From positions 1 to 58,382 of the forward strand of contig CAITIE010000041.1 in the NCBI GenBank assembly GCA_903892355.1: a stretch of 58,382 bases of DNA, given 5' to 3'. Each line of letters starts with the position of its first letter. Within the stretch, counting starts at the first letter, position 1. Source of the stretch: an uncultured Pirellula sp. GTDB taxonomy: Bacteria > Planctomycetota > Planctomycetia > Pirellulales > Pirellulaceae. Shown here one piece after another: positions 36,644 through 45,795 of the stretch. Under the pieces are notes generated by a model. It searched no databases. It had not been told where the DNA came from and saw only the letters and a list, made by a program, of their open reading frames with translations. The translations under genes were made by a program, and so were the position numbers.

Positions 36644-37015
36644 ATGAACTCCAAAGACCTTTCGAGCCAACGTTCGTCGCGATTCGGACTTCGGGACCTT
36701 CTGATACTTACCACTACCGTGGCATTCGCGTGTCTAGCATTCCTGGAACCGCCCGGACTTCACACGCTTGTTTTTCTAATCGCGACGCTGGTTTGTATCG
36801 GAATCGGGGCAGCCTTGCGGACAGGAGCATACGGTGCGATCCTATTTGCAATACTTGGCGGAGTTGTGGGTTTTATTATTTGTGAGATTTGCTTCGGAGG
36901 TCCATTTCCATACGGTACTAGTCAATCAATATCAAACTGGTTCATACTTTGTGGCGGAACCTTGGGAGCCTATTTTCGTCCCATCGATATATTCAAGCAA
37001 AAGGAACTCGGGTAG
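36644..37015 (+). CDS. Small integral membrane protein
   Basis: A 123-residue protein with about four membrane segments (LILTTTVAFACLAFLEPPGL; TLVFLIATLVCIGIGAALRT; GAILFAILGGVVGFIICEIC; WFILCGGTLGAYFRP). The N-terminal pattern FGLRDLLILTTTVAF resembles a common planctomycete start (FSLRDLL-type) of short membrane proteins. No function is known. The ATG at 36644 is chosen over 36629. It directly follows the truncated IS element and may have come in with it or been exposed by the deletion. Confidence 0.6.
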   Translation: MNSKDLSSQRSSRFGLRDLLILTTTVAFACLAFLEPPGLHTLVFLIATLVCIGIGAALRTGAYGAILFAILGGVVGFIICEICFGGPFPYGTSQSISNWFILCGGTLGAYFRPIDIFKQKELG

Positions 37016-37036
37016 CGTAGGAGTGAGTCGTCGCCA

Positions 37037-37315
37037 ATGCATTGGATACTTCGCAATCGTTGGAGGGACTTCATCGCCGGTGTGTCGGAATCATCGAGCG
37101 AGTACGATCATTCAGTCGATTACGAGCACGAGCACCGCGATGCTGTGCACGAGCACGAAGAAGAGCCAGAACAAACAATCGATAAGATGTTAGGGCGATG
37201 CGAAAGGGGCGTACGCTCGGGGGATCATGTTCTGAAAGGCAAGGTGCCGGACCTCTTGAAAACCGCTTGGCCCGAGAGAAAGGATCGCCAGATAACCGAG
37301 CGAAGAAAAGCTTAG
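37037..37315 (+). CDS. Doubtful 92-residue frame spanning a GAGCAC repeat
   Basis: An ATG frame whose middle is low-complexity (SESSSEYDHSVDYEHEHRDA then VHEHEEEPEQ), which is simply the translation of the GAGTAC/GAGCAC repeat at 37104-37160. The flanking parts show no domain. It may be non-coding repeat DNA with an accidental open frame. Confidence 0.25.
   Translation: MHWILRNRWRDFIAGVSESSSEYDHSVDYEHEHRDAVHEHEEEPEQTIDKMLGRCERGVRSGDHVLKGKVPDLLKTAWPERKDRQITERRKA
37104..37160 (+). repeat. GAGTAC/GAGCAC repeat element
   Basis: gagtacgatcat, then gattacgagcacgagcaccg, a short core and tgcacgagcacgaagaagag. It has the same layout as the elements near 35709 and 58265. It lies at the right side of the accessory block. 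Confidence 0.7.
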
Positions 37316-37430
37316 TGTTTCGGGCACCGAAACGGGTCGTTCGAGCGCTGGACCAAAAAGTGCCAATTCGGTGCGACGCAGGTCAATTTGTGACAATTTT
37401 GACGGCGCTTCGCCAAGCGGTCAGGAAACG

Positions 37431-37466
37431 AAAAAACCCTTGGAAGCACTTGCCATCCAAGGGTTT
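37431..37466 (-). terminator. Intrinsic terminator of tRNA-Asp
   Basis: On the minus strand, aaacccttgga (from 37466-37456) and tccaagggttt (from 37444-37434) form a perfect 11-bp stem with an 11-base loop, followed by TTTTTT (37436-37431). It begins 8 bp beyond the tRNA 3' end. Confidence 0.9.
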
Positions 37467-37473
37467 CATGAGG

Positions 37474-37547
37474 CGAGGTCGACGGGTCTCGAACCCGCAA
37501 CCTCCGGATCGACAGTCCGGTGCTCTAACCAATTGAGCTACGACCCC
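37474..37547 (-). tRNA. tRNA-Asp (anticodon GTC)
   Basis: A 74-nt cloverleaf on the minus strand. The acceptor GGGGTCG pairs with CGACCTC (one G-U). The D arm is GCTCAATTGGTTAGAGC. The anticodon arm CCGGA-CTGTCGA-TCCGG has GTC in the loop. The T arm is GCGGG-TTCGAGA-CCCGT. Discriminator base G73 fits aspartate identity. CCA is not encoded. A TTGCGA-16-TATACT promoter lies upstream and a strong terminator downstream. The 3' end faces the accessory block at lower coordinates, the usual orientation for island insertion into a tRNA gene. Confidence 0.95.
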
Positions 37548-37602
37548 TCATAGGATTTCCTTCGATCGCATCGAGAGTTCTCAAGCGATCGAGGGACGTA
37601 GA

Positions 37603-37630
37603 AGTATAGCCGCCAAAGCGGGGTTCGCAA
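37603..37630 (-). promoter_or_regulatory. Sigma-70-like promoter of tRNA-Asp
   Basis: Minus strand TTGCGA (37630-37625), 16-bp spacer, TATACT (37608-37603). Transcription would start near 37596, about 48 bases before the tRNA 5' end. Confidence 0.55.
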
Positions 37631-37909
37631 GATGCAAATTTTTTGCCGCTGAGAGACTTTTCGAGGAGGCTAAAACCGCTATTTCGTCGTGTTTTTCTGG
37701 TTTTACGCTCCGCTAGAGCCCGAAGTGGGGAACCGTTCGTCGCGGGCGTCCACAGGCGTTTCCATCCAAGACGCGAACCGTTTTTAACGGTCGTTCCGGA
37801 CAATCCAACAGGTTTCAAGAGCCGTAGGGCTTTTTTCAAGCCGAACCGGTTCGCGATCCATGGTGCCGAAAATCAAAACCTATGGTTTCACGCACGCCCA
37901 TAATGCACT
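37631..37909. other. Gap between tRNA-Asp promoter and small membrane ORF
   Basis: No credible gene. Short frames here overlap on both strands without domain or ribosome site. I see nothing else beyond a short inverted repeat around accgtttttaacggt. Confidence 0.4.
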
Positions 37910-37933
37910 ATGCCAAGGATCCGTGTCCGCACT

Positions 37934-38092
37934 ATGCAACAGTACCTTCAATATTATTTCCAAGTCTACCTGCGGCGATTCTGGTCCTCGATTGCATATA
38001 GCGTGGAGCACATGAGCATCACCCATTGGATGATTCTCGGGTCTCTGTCAGTGATCGTCGGCATTGTCATGCTCCGCTCGACCAAGCGGTAG
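37934..38092 (+). CDS. Small single-pass membrane protein
   Basis: A 52-residue peptide from the ATG at 37934 (an upstream ATG at 37910 adds eight residues). It has an aromatic amphipathic start (MQQYLQYYFQVYLRRFW) and one strong membrane helix near the C-terminus (THWMILGSLSVIVGIVMLRS) ending in positively charged TKR. Short membrane peptides of this layout occur in planctomycetes, but I cannot name a family. The ribosome site is weak. Confidence 0.45.
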   Translation: MQQYLQYYFQVYLRRFWSSIAYSVEHMSITHWMILGSLSVIVGIVMLRSTKR

Positions 38093-38125
38093 ACGGCAAG
38101 CCTCTTTGCCGAGATGCCCTGGCCT

Positions 38126-39655
38126 TTACTTCTTCGTAGATGAAGTCGACCCGGTGGAAGCAGACTTTTTAGGTTCCGCAACCACCGTCGATTCCTCCAA
38201 CGCATTCGCATCCAATTTGCTTGGCCAAGCCATCAACTCAAGCGAGTTTACGATCTGCATGTCCTGATCACCGAAACCTTCGAGCGAGTCCTCGTCGAAG
38301 GTGAATGCCATCGCCAACCTTCGGCCTTGGTCATTGCTAAGGTGGTAATGGACCCACCGAATTGGAACACCCTCAACGCGACCTGTGGCCACAATTCGCA
38401 ACATCCGATGCGATGTGCTGGTTAGTTTCTCGGAGACTTCCAAAATCTCGCCTCCGGTACTCGCCATCAATCGCCGAATGTCTGCTTGATACCCCTCCAA
38501 GCTCAGTTGGCTACCGGGTTCCATATCCACCAAGTTGTTGACATTGCACTGCGCAACCAGTCGGTTTTTAACGATGAATCGCAACGTTGCTTCCTCGCCA
38601 TTATCCCGATAGGTCGACCAACGACGATCTGCTAGGAAACGATAAAAGCCCAGATCCGATTGGAATTGCAATAGGCTGGCTGCTTCGACGCTCGGTACAT
38701 CGCGGAGGACTTCAACGAGACCTCGATTGGATGTCATCGATTCGATCGGTGCACGCAAGACACGCAGTTGCGCCTGAATCTTGAAACCCGGTTCCGCTTC
38801 GCCGATCTCCCTCGTCTCATCGATCTGTATCGCTAACCACGAAACGTAACCCGCTTGCCGGTCCATGACAGCCTTGCCATCAATGACCAATTCGGTTGCC
38901 ACATTACGAACCGAGGCGGTCAGTTCCCCTTTTACCTCGAGCTGGGCTTTTTCCTTGTCCATATCGACCAAGCAAACCGTCAATTTGCCTTGATGGATCG
39001 CATCCAGATTCAGCAATCTGCATGCCATCGCATCGTCAACGGTCCATTTATCGGCAATGGAAACCTCTTGGTCGGTCAAGAGTTGATCCAGATACATCGT
39101 GGTCAAGGATCCTTCGATAAGATCCCGTTCCGCGGCAAAAAGTGGATTTGCCGGTGCGGCAGTCACGAAACCACTTGCGGTGCCGAATCTCACGATTTCG
39201 CGGCATGGCTCTCGCAATACCGTTTTTGTCGTGTGCTGATCAACGGTGATTTCCGATGTCGCTTCGTGGTAGTACTGCGTGCCAGCACTCTCGGTGTCAC
39301 CCACTCCCAATCGATACTGCTCGTCGTAATCCAGGGTCGAAGTCGAGTTTACTTTGGCTGTGCGTGCCACGAGTTGCTTGCCATCTTTTCGAGTCGCAAC
39401 TGCTCCCTGAGCTTTGAGTCGGACTTCGCCCGTGAGTTCCAATACACTTCGAATGCGATAGGTTTCGAGCGAAGAGATGCCTGTGACGTCCTCCGCTGGG
39501 GGAGGCCCCATGGCTGCGGCACTTTTTGGGTACCCGGATACCCCGAGGGTCCCGCAAACGCCACATGCGATCAATGACTTCAGCCATTGACGGCGCGATG
39601 CATGAAAACCAATCGAAGGAATAACAAATTGATGCGATGTTTGTTCTGCAGTCAT
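38126..39655 (-). CDS. Conserved secreted protein of unknown function
   Basis: A 509-residue exported protein. The N-terminus has a twin-arginine-like signal (HASRRQWLKSLIACGVCGTL) ending near AAA (residue about 48). The rest looks like a beta-rich, lipoprotein-carrier-like fold in two parts: about 60-290 (YRIRSVLELTGEVRLKAQG; QLLTDQEVSIADKWTVDDA) and about 300-480 (LLQFQSDLGFYRFLADRRW; RMLRIVATGRVEGVPIRWVH). A Lys/Ser/Thr tail closes it. No enzymatic motif is seen. I take it to be a planctomycete-specific family. The divergent PP2C gene lies 362 bp away. Confidence 0.7.
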   Translation of the reverse strand: MTAEQTSHQFVIPSIGFHASRRQWLKSLIACGVCGTLGVSGYPKSAAAMGPPPAEDVTGISSLETYRIRSVLELTGEVRLKAQGAVATRKDGKQLVARTAKVNSTSTLDYDEQYRLGVGDTESAGTQYYHEATSEITVDQHTTKTVLREPCREIVRFGTASGFVTAAPANPLFAAERDLIEGSLTTMYLDQLLTDQEVSIADKWTVDDAMACRLLNLDAIHQGKLTVCLVDMDKEKAQLEVKGELTASVRNVATELVIDGKAVMDRQAGYVSWLAIQIDETREIGEAEPGFKIQAQLRVLRAPIESMTSNRGLVEVLRDVPSVEAASLLQFQSDLGFYRFLADRRWSTYRDNGEEATLRFIVKNRLVAQCNVNNLVDMEPGSQLSLEGYQADIRRLMASTGGEILEVSEKLTSTSHRMLRIVATGRVEGVPIRWVHYHLSNDQGRRLAMAFTFDEDSLEGFGDQDMQIVNSLELMAWPSKLDANALEESTVVAEPKKSASTGSTSSTKK

Positions 39656-40017
39656 GCTAGCATTTCCGAGGGTTCAACGACGGGACACCTTGGCCGTTAG
39701 CATCGGACATTCGCAGGGCTTACGGTTAGGAGAATCGGGACAATCGTTAAACTCGCTGTCTGGCAGCGTAGAGTTCGAACCATCTAGCACCGAAAATGCC
39801 CTGATAAGTCGGCTGTGAACGGGCCCTTTTGACCGTTAAAACCCGTTCTGTACCAACCTGTGATCACGGATCCACCCCCATTTTTCATCGATTGATCGGG
39901 CGGGTGATTCACTCGGGATCGGGTACCCCATACTCTTGTGCTCGGTCGGCACCCGCGTTTGCCTCTGGGGAGCCTCTTTCGCATTCGAATTTGAATCATC
40001 CCTGAAACCCTATCCGC
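39656..40017. other. Divergent intergenic region upstream of the PP2C gene
   Basis: 362 bp without a gene. It should hold the promoters of both flanking genes. I see short inverted repeats (aacggg/cccgtt near 39818-39845; attcgaatttgaat near 39981) but no convincing -35/-10 pair. Confidence 0.4.
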
Positions 40018-40884
40018 ATGATCACCGTCAACGGCAGTCAAATCCTGTTCGAGCAGACCGATGGCGTCACGTCGCAGTGCCGCGATCGCGGTTGGTCGGC
40101 ATCATTTGTCAGCAAGCGGAATCCATTAAAGGATACGGCGAATGAAGATTGTTTGGCGTGGTATCGGGTCGACGACACCACGGCTGTATTTGCGGTTGCC
40201 GATGGGTGTGGCGGAATGCGTGGTGGCGAGCAAGCCTCCCGATTGGCTTTGGAAGCATTGGGAGCCTCGATCGATACCAATCGCGATCGACCGAATCGGT
40301 TGCGGGCCGCAATTCTCGACGGGATCGAAGAGGCCAACGAATCGATCCGCGCGCTTCGAATCGGTGCTGCCTGCACCTTGGCTGTGGTGGAGTACCATCG
40401 CGGGACGATACGCGCCTACCATGTTGGAGACACCCAAGTCCTCGTGATGGGAGTTCGAGGACGTATTCGGTACCAATCGATATGCCATTCCCCGGTCGGT
40501 TTTGCGGTCGAGGCGGGATGGCTACAGGAAGAGGATGCCATGCACCACGAAGACCGTCATTTGGTTTCGAATGTGGTTGGTTGCGATTCGATGCGTATCG
40601 AGATAGGCCCCTCATTACGTTTGGGGGCGTTGGACACCGTGGTGATTGGAAGCGATGGGCTCTTTGATAATGTCACCATCCCTGGAGTCGTCGATCGGCT
40701 TCGAAAAGGGAGCTTGCAAAACGCTGTCGGCTCATTGGTCGACACTGCGATCGCTCGCATGCACGGGGTGGATGGCGAGCCGAGCAAGCCTGACGATATC
40801 AGCGTGATCGCCTTTCGACCTCTCAATCTTCGCGAGTTGAGCGGTTATGAAGAGACACCGGACGCGTTGATCAAACCTCGATAG
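40018..40884 (+). CDS. PP2C-type protein serine/threonine phosphatase
   Basis: A 288-residue soluble PP2C (PPM) phosphatase that dephosphorylates Ser/Thr residues using two metal ions. Metal and catalytic motifs are visible in order: TANEDCLAWY (the NED motif), FAVADGCGGMRGG (DGCGG for the usual DGMGG), YHVGDTQVLV, VVIGSDGLFDNV and KPDDISVIAF. A partner kinase is not in the window. The last 40 bp overlap the 3' end of the opposite-strand NUDIX gene, so the two genes are arranged tail to tail. Confidence 0.9.
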   Translation: MITVNGSQILFEQTDGVTSQCRDRGWSASFVSKRNPLKDTANEDCLAWYRVDDTTAVFAVADGCGGMRGGEQASRLALEALGASIDTNRDRPNRLRAAILDGIEEANESIRALRIGAACTLAVVEYHRGTIRAYHVGDTQVLVMGVRGRIRYQSICHSPVGFAVEAGWLQEEDAMHHEDRHLVSNVVGCDSMRIEIGPSLRLGALDTVVIGSDGLFDNVTIPGVVDRLRKGSLQNAVGSLVDTAIARMHGVDGEPSKPDDISVIAFRPLNLRELSGYEETPDALIKPR

Positions 40885-41384
40885 TACGCGAGCGCGCCTC
40901 GGTTGGATGGGAACGCCATCTCGGCGAGAACCTCATCATTCAACCGAGTCCAGTACCACTCGGTGACCTCTCCATCTTCCGTGCGAATTTCCCCTTCTTC
41001 GACTTGGGCAGTGTAAAACATATCGAGGACAGGGATATCGATACCTCGATACGCATAGCAGTTCGGCGCTGACATCAAGTACTTCATGTTCCGGATCTGG
41101 AGTCCAACCTCTTCGAGCACTTCGCGTCGGAGTGCCTCTTCGGCCGTTTCGCCTGGATCGATGAAGCCCCCAGGCATCCCTAATTTGCCTCTTGCAGGAT
41201 CATGGGCTCGGCGGATCAGCAATACCTCGCCATCGTTGTTGGTGACGATCGCACCGACCGCGGCGACAGGACCAAAGAACGTTGTATGCCCGCATCCATC
41301 ACAGCGGAATGGGCGAATGGGCTCAAACTCGGAACGTTTTGTGCCGCACGCGGGACAGAAGCAATAGGCGGCGGCTAGTTCCAT
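40845..41384 (-). CDS. NUDIX hydrolase with N-terminal zinc ribbon
   Basis: A 179-residue enzyme that cleaves a nucleoside diphosphate linked to another group. The N-terminus has a four-cysteine zinc ribbon (CPACG, then CDGCG), as in NudC/NADH pyrophosphatase and ADP-ribose hydrolase-like relatives. The NUDIX box is complete (GFIDPGETAEEALRREVLEE followed by VGL). The C-terminal part reads IPVLDMFYTAQVEEGEIRTE. The start is the ATG at 41384 (MELAAAYCFCPACG). The exact substrate is unknown. Confidence 0.9.
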   Translation of the reverse strand: MELAAAYCFCPACGTKRSEFEPIRPFRCDGCGHTTFFGPVAAVGAIVTNNDGEVLLIRRAHDPARGKLGMPGGFIDPGETAEEALRREVLEEVGLQIRNMKYLMSAPNCYAYRGIDIPVLDMFYTAQVEEGEIRTEDGEVTEWYWTRLNDEVLAEMAFPSNRGALAYYRGLINASGVSS

Positions 41385-41507
41385 GAAAATCACTCGCGGT
41401 TGTGCGCTCAGCGTCGCGACAAAAGGCTTATAAACGACTTCAACGTGGGGATTGCAGGTAGTGCAGCGATAGCATAAAGGATCTTTGTCTCAGTTTGTGG
41501 CGATCCG

Positions 41508-42245
41508 TCAAGTGAATAGCAGTTTTGTGGCTGCAACCAGGAGAACGACCGCCAGTAGGAATCGGACCGTGCGCACCGGCAGTCGGTAGCTGCCCAACGT
41601 GGCTCCGATGCTTCCACCGAGGAAAACCGCGATCAACAAGGGCCACACGCGGAACGGTATCCCACCGCCGCCGCTCCAAAGCCCAGCCAGTCCGGAAATC
41701 GAGTTGAGCAGGATAAAAACCGCGGAAACCGCTGAAGCCGTTTTGGTCTTGGACCAATGCATCATCAGCAGCACCGGAGTTAGGTAGATTCCTCCTCCGG
41801 TTCCTGTCAGGCCCGCGAGGAGTCCGATCGCTGCTCCGACCAGAAGTGCGACAGAGGTCGATGGAGTTTTGGCGGTTTCTATTTCGGTAGCCGGGCGCAG
41901 GAACCACAGGGCTGAAGAACCCAGGACGAGCCCCAGCAATGTTTGGAGAAATTGGGATGGTAGGTTGAGCCGTCCCCCCAAGAACGCCATCGGGGCAGCG
42001 GTTAGGGCGAACGGCCAAAAAAGCTTCCACGAAAAATGTCCAGCCCGATAGAATTGGATCGAAGCGACCGAGGCGACGAGGACGTTGAGGACCAACGCCA
42101 TGGGCTTGATCTCTGTCGCGGCGATCCCGAACAAAGACATCACCGCGATGTAGCCCGATGCGCCCGCGTGCCCTACCGAGGCGTAGAGCCACGCCACCAA
42201 TGCGACGCCGAGGCACAACCACCAAAGGGATTCATGGAGAGGCAC
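41508..42245 (-). CDS. TauE/SafE-family sulfite or sulfonate exporter-like membrane protein
   Basis: A 245-residue inner-membrane protein with about seven to eight membrane helices. It carries the two-fold TauE pattern: YASVGHAGASGYIAVMSL in the first half and GLTGTGGGIYLTPVLLMMHW in the second. The start appears to be a GTG at 42245. Members export sulfite, sulfoacetate or other organic anions; the substrate here is not known. It lies downstream of accC in the same direction with a 59-bp gap. Confidence 0.87.
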   Translation of the reverse strand: MPLHESLWWLCLGVALVAWLYASVGHAGASGYIAVMSLFGIAATEIKPMALVLNVLVASVASIQFYRAGHFSWKLFWPFALTAAPMAFLGGRLNLPSQFLQTLLGLVLGSSALWFLRPATEIETAKTPSTSVALLVGAAIGLLAGLTGTGGGIYLTPVLLMMHWSKTKTASAVSAVFILLNSISGLAGLWSGGGGIPFRVWPLLIAVFLGGSIGATLGSYRLPVRTVRFLLAVVLLVAATKLLFT

Positions 42246-42304
42246 AAGTCAGCTCGCTGGATCGGAGATTTTCCGCCGATTCGTACCATGCCCCGAGGGT
42301 GTTG

Positions 42305-43660
42305 CTAGCCCTTGAGCCGGGGAAGGAGAACCCGCTCGACCCATTTGGTGTCGACGGTTCCGGATACGAACTCGGGTTGCTTGAGGACAATCTTGTGAAA
42401 GTCCGCGGTAGTCTTGATCCCACTGATCCGCAATTCGGAGAGGGAGCGAAGCATCGTTTCAATGGCTTCTTCGCGCGTCGGTCGATGCACGATCAGTTTG
42501 GCGATCATCGAATCGTAGTGGGGTGGAACGGTGTAGCCAGGGTGCGCGTGGGAATCGACGCGCACACCGAGTCCTCCCGGGATATACATTTTTTCAATGC
42601 GACCGGGGCAGGGCTGGAAGTTCCGATCGGGGTCTTCAGCATTGATACGGCATTCGATCGAAGCTCCTCGCGGCAGAATGTCCGCTTGGGCGAAGGGGAG
42701 CTTTTGCCCGGCGGCAACGAGGATCTGTGTTTTGATCAAATCGACTCCGGAAATCATTTCGCTCACGGGGTGTTCCACCTGAATCCGCGCGTTGACTTCG
42801 ATGAAGTAGAACTGGTCTTGTTGGTCAACGATAAACTCGACGGTGGCAGCGTTGTAATAATTGGCTTGTTTCACCATACGTACCGCCGCATCGCACATCG
42901 CCTTGCGAGTCGACTCTGGAAGCCTTGGGGATGGGCTTTCTTCGATTAGTTTTTGGTGTCGTCGTTGGACAGAGCAATCGCGTTCGTGCAAATGCACGAC
43001 ATTGCCATGCTGGTCCGCGATGATTTGGACTTCGACGTGCCTCGGGCGATCGATGTATTTCTCAAGGTAGACGCCGGGGTTACCAAAAGCTGCTTTGGCT
43101 TCGGTTTGGGCTTGGGAGACAGCGGACTGCAACGACGCTTCATCGGCTGCGACTCGCATGCCTTTGCCACCACCACCTGCGGTCGCTTTGATCAGAACAG
43201 GAAAGCCGATCTTGCGGGCGGCTGCTAGGGCATCCGCTTCGCTTTCGATCAAGCCATCGCTGCCGGGAACGACGGGGACACCTGCAGCGATCGCCATTTC
43301 GCGAGCTGTGTTCTTGTCACCGAGCTTCTCCATCGCATCTGGAGAGGGTCCGATGAAGTCGAAATTGCAACTGCGGCAGACTTCGTTGAAGTGAGCGTTC
43401 TCCGCGAGGAATCCATAACCGGGGTGGATCGCATCGGCTTTGCCGAGCTCGGCAGCAGCGATCACTCGATCGATCCGCAAGTAGCTATCGATGGACTTGG
43501 CTGAGCCAACGCAAAACGCTTGGTCGGCCAGCTCCAGATACTGTGCACCGCGGTCGGCTTCGCTGTAGATCGCGACAGTCTCGATACCGAGTTCTTTACA
43601 AGCTCGAATAACGCGCAGCGCGATTTCGCCTCGGTTGGCGATCAAGACGCGAGAAAACAT
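42305..43660 (-). CDS. accC: Biotin carboxylase subunit of acetyl-CoA carboxylase
   Basis: Carboxylates biotin on AccB in the first step of fatty acid synthesis. The 451-residue product has the standard biotin carboxylase plan: [20 protein letters not shown] at the N-terminus, [20 protein letters not shown], the Gly-rich ATP loop [40 protein letters not shown], and [20 protein letters not shown] with catalytic residues. accB ends 8 bp upstream, so the two are cotranscribed. Confidence 0.97.
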   Translation of the reverse strand: MFSRVLIANRGEIALRVIRACKELGIETVAIYSEADRGAQYLELADQAFCVGSAKSIDSYLRIDRVIAAAELGKADAIHPGYGFLAENAHFNEVCRSCNFDFIGPSPDAMEKLGDKNTAREMAIAAGVPVVPGSDGLIESEADALAAARKIGFPVLIKATAGGGGKGMRVAADEASLQSAVSQAQTEAKAAFGNPGVYLEKYIDRPRHVEVQIIADQHGNVVHLHERDCSVQRRHQKLIEESPSPRLPESTRKAMCDAAVRMVKQANYYNAATVEFIVDQQDQFYFIEVNARIQVEHPVSEMISGVDLIKTQILVAAGQKLPFAQADILPRGASIECRINAEDPDRNFQPCPGRIEKMYIPGGLGVRVDSHAHPGYTVPPHYDSMIAKLIVHRPTREEAIETMLRSLSELRISGIKTTADFHKIVLKQPEFVSGTVDTKWVERVLLPRLKG

Positions 43661-43668
43661 TGTTTGGA

Positions 43669-44172
43669 TTAACCCCGGGTATCAATTTTAAAGAGCGGTT
43701 TCCCGAAATCGACGGCTTCTTCGTTCCGGACCAATACCTGAACGACCTTGCCTCGCATTTCCGCAGGAATTTCATTGAATACTTTCATCGCTTCAATGAT
43801 GCAGATGACCGTGTCGTTTTGGAGGGTGGAGCCTACCTCCACAAAGTCTTTGCTCGTAGGGTTGGGTTTCGAGTAGAACGTACCAACCATCGGGGATTTG
43901 ATAATCGCAATGTGTGGACCGTCGGAATTGCTCTCCGCAGACGTCGCCGCTGGCGCTGCAGGAGCCGGGGCGGCAGAGGGTGCCGCGTGGGATGCGGCCA
44001 GCATGGGACTGGTCATGATCGTTTGCCCATGCCCAGCACCGCACAATCGGATCCGCTGGTTTTCCTGGCGAAGGTCGATTTCGCCTAATTCGTGCTCTTT
44101 CATCAATTCGATCAGTTTCCTGATGCGGTCAATGTCAAACACGTCGTCTGGTTTTTTGTTCGATTCCGCCAT
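43669..44172 (-). CDS. accB: Biotin carboxyl carrier protein of acetyl-CoA carboxylase
   Basis: A 167-residue BCCP. The N-terminal helix ([20 protein letters not shown]) is followed by an Ala/Pro-rich flexible linker ([20 protein letters not shown]) and a biotinyl domain with [20 protein letters not shown] and the biotin lysine in [15 protein letters not shown]. Length and layout are normal. The ATG at 44172 (MAESNKK) has an AAAGG ribosome site and is preferred over 44187. Confidence 0.95.
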   Translation of the reverse strand: MAESNKKPDDVFDIDRIRKLIELMKEHELGEIDLRQENQRIRLCGAGHGQTIMTSPMLAASHAAPSAAPAPAAPAATSAESNSDGPHIAIIKSPMVGTFYSKPNPTSKDFVEVGSTLQNDTVICIIEAMKVFNEIPAEMRGKVVQVLVRNEEAVDFGKPLFKIDTRG

Positions 44173-44345
44173 TTCGCGGCCTTTCACAGATGCGATTAAT
44201 TACCTATCAGTCAGGCTTTGGACCACGTTTTATACACGCCCGTCAGCAATTCGCCAAGAACGTGACGCAGCTGCAATCCCGGTTTGAGATGCGCTCCGGT
44301 CGGTCCAACACCCATCCGCCGGTACAATTTTGACCCACGGTCGGC

Positions 44346-45638
44346 TCACTCCCTCGATTGCCATCGGCTTACCGGACCACTGGGGCTGGCGTGCGGCGAC
44401 GTTTCTGGGTGGGGTGCCGCTGTCGGTTGGGAGGGGGCTGAGGGATTGCCTGAGCAGATCCGGAATTGGGAGCCGGAAGAATTGCTGTGCAGTGCTGAAT
44501 GAGGCATTGAGAAACTCCCGACCGGAGCTCTAGGAGTCGATGCGGGGTGACATCGTTTTCGCATGGAGAGCGCCGCCTCTTCCGGGGTTACCGTATTGAT
44601 GAAGCAATCGGAGCCCCATTCAAAACCGGCTACCTTGCACATTCGCGGAATGATTTTTAGTCGCCAATGGAACGATTCAGGGCTTGCGGATTCGAACGAG
44701 CACGACTGGATGACATAGTTGTACGCAGCTCGAGGGTGCTCCTGTTCGAGGGCGAGGAGAACGAGCTGTGCCATTCTAGAAAGATCCTGGATTTCATCAT
44801 CGCTGCACGCTTCGTACATGCTTCGATGCCGCCGCGGAAGGATCGATACGCTGAACGGAAATCGCGACGCAAAGGGACAGATCGCTACAAAATGCTCCGA
44901 TTCGGAGACGACGCGTTGGCCGGATTGAATCTCTTGTTCGAGCACATCGCACACATAGCATCGCTGGTGGGTGCGATGGTATTGAGCCATCCGGTTTTCG
45001 ATTCGCTGAACGTCGTTGGGGACAAAATCGGTGCAGATCAACTGGCTATGGGAATGGATCAGGGACGCTCCCGCGTCCGCGCCGTAATTCTTGAAAACCA
45101 CCGCATAACGCATGTTGGAGTGGGCCCGCCAGTGATTCAATCGCTTGCGGTACGCCTCGAACACCAACACCGCATGCTGTGGCGTCAACCCGGTAATACT
45201 GCTGATATGATCGGGCGACTCGATGATGACTTCGTGAGCCCCCTGCGTTTGACGTTTCTGGAAAAGCTCGCTCGGTGTGTGTTCCTGGTGCTGGGTTAGG
45301 GAATCAGGATTCCGCGATTCACTGGAGGGGCTATCGTCGAAAGGTACGGATGCGTGGACCGCCGGGAATTTGTTGGGTACGACTCGGACGAGCCATGATT
45401 TCTTGCGTAGCCGCTGAAGATCGACGGCGCGATTGCTGGTGGTCGCATCGGTGTCAGAATCGGGCAAGATCAACGTAGGGTCGGGGGTTTCGTGCTCCGA
45501 TCCACTGCAAAACGGGCAGTGGCTGCTGGAATCCTGTTCGCATCGCGGGGAACGATCGTAATCGTCGGGCCGCATCAATCGATTGGGGGCGAAAATCACC
45601 CAGCGGTCACTCAACCAATCGTATCGCATCTCGTTCAT
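44346..45638 (-). CDS. galT: Galactose-1-phosphate uridylyltransferase with C-terminal extension
   Basis: Exchanges UMP between UDP-glucose and galactose-1-phosphate in the Leloir pathway. The 430-residue product has MRYDWLSDRWVIFAPNRLMR at the start, a zinc-binding CPFCSGSE, VRVVPNKFPAVH, and the catalytic GASLIHSHSQLICTDFVP (HxHxQ). The second HIT half includes ICPFASRFPFSVSILPRRH and FHWRLKIIPRM. The last ~70 residues after SMRKR are low-complexity and absent from typical GalT proteins. The start at 45638 fits the family; upstream sequence to 45764 does not. It lies 157 bp downstream of glgA, consistent with sugar nucleotide use. Confidence 0.92.
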   Translation of the reverse strand: MNEMRYDWLSDRWVIFAPNRLMRPDDYDRSPRCEQDSSSHCPFCSGSEHETPDPTLILPDSDTDATTSNRAVDLQRLRKKSWLVRVVPNKFPAVHASVPFDDSPSSESRNPDSLTQHQEHTPSELFQKRQTQGAHEVIIESPDHISSITGLTPQHAVLVFEAYRKRLNHWRAHSNMRYAVVFKNYGADAGASLIHSHSQLICTDFVPNDVQRIENRMAQYHRTHQRCYVCDVLEQEIQSGQRVVSESEHFVAICPFASRFPFSVSILPRRHRSMYEACSDDEIQDLSRMAQLVLLALEQEHPRAAYNYVIQSCSFESASPESFHWRLKIIPRMCKVAGFEWGSDCFINTVTPEEAALSMRKRCHPASTPRAPVGSFSMPHSALHSNSSGSQFRICSGNPSAPSQPTAAPHPETSPHASPSGPVSRWQSRE

Positions 45639-45795
45639 CGATGAGCTACACCTTGTCGCAGCCCATCGAGCCGAGACATATTGCGTCTTGAGTTTCAGCG
45701 TCCTGAGGAATCGATACCGCAGCGTTGGCCGCTGCAGCACGACGGGTACGAATACGGGGAGCACGTCCCGGGGATACTATCACGCGCGATCGGTA

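Noticed and set aside
36267-36647. Independent gene of 126 residues after OrfA
   Set aside because: Its first 69 residues are the continuation of OrfB in the -1 frame; the rest is unrelated sequence after a truncation.
37474-37547. Intact att site duplicated at the left edge of the accessory block
   Set aside because: I looked for the tRNA-Asp 3' sequence near 32740-32763 and saw no match; no integrase gene is present.
37371-37553. 60-residue frame across tRNA-Asp
   Set aside because: It overlaps the tRNA and its terminator; no independent evidence.
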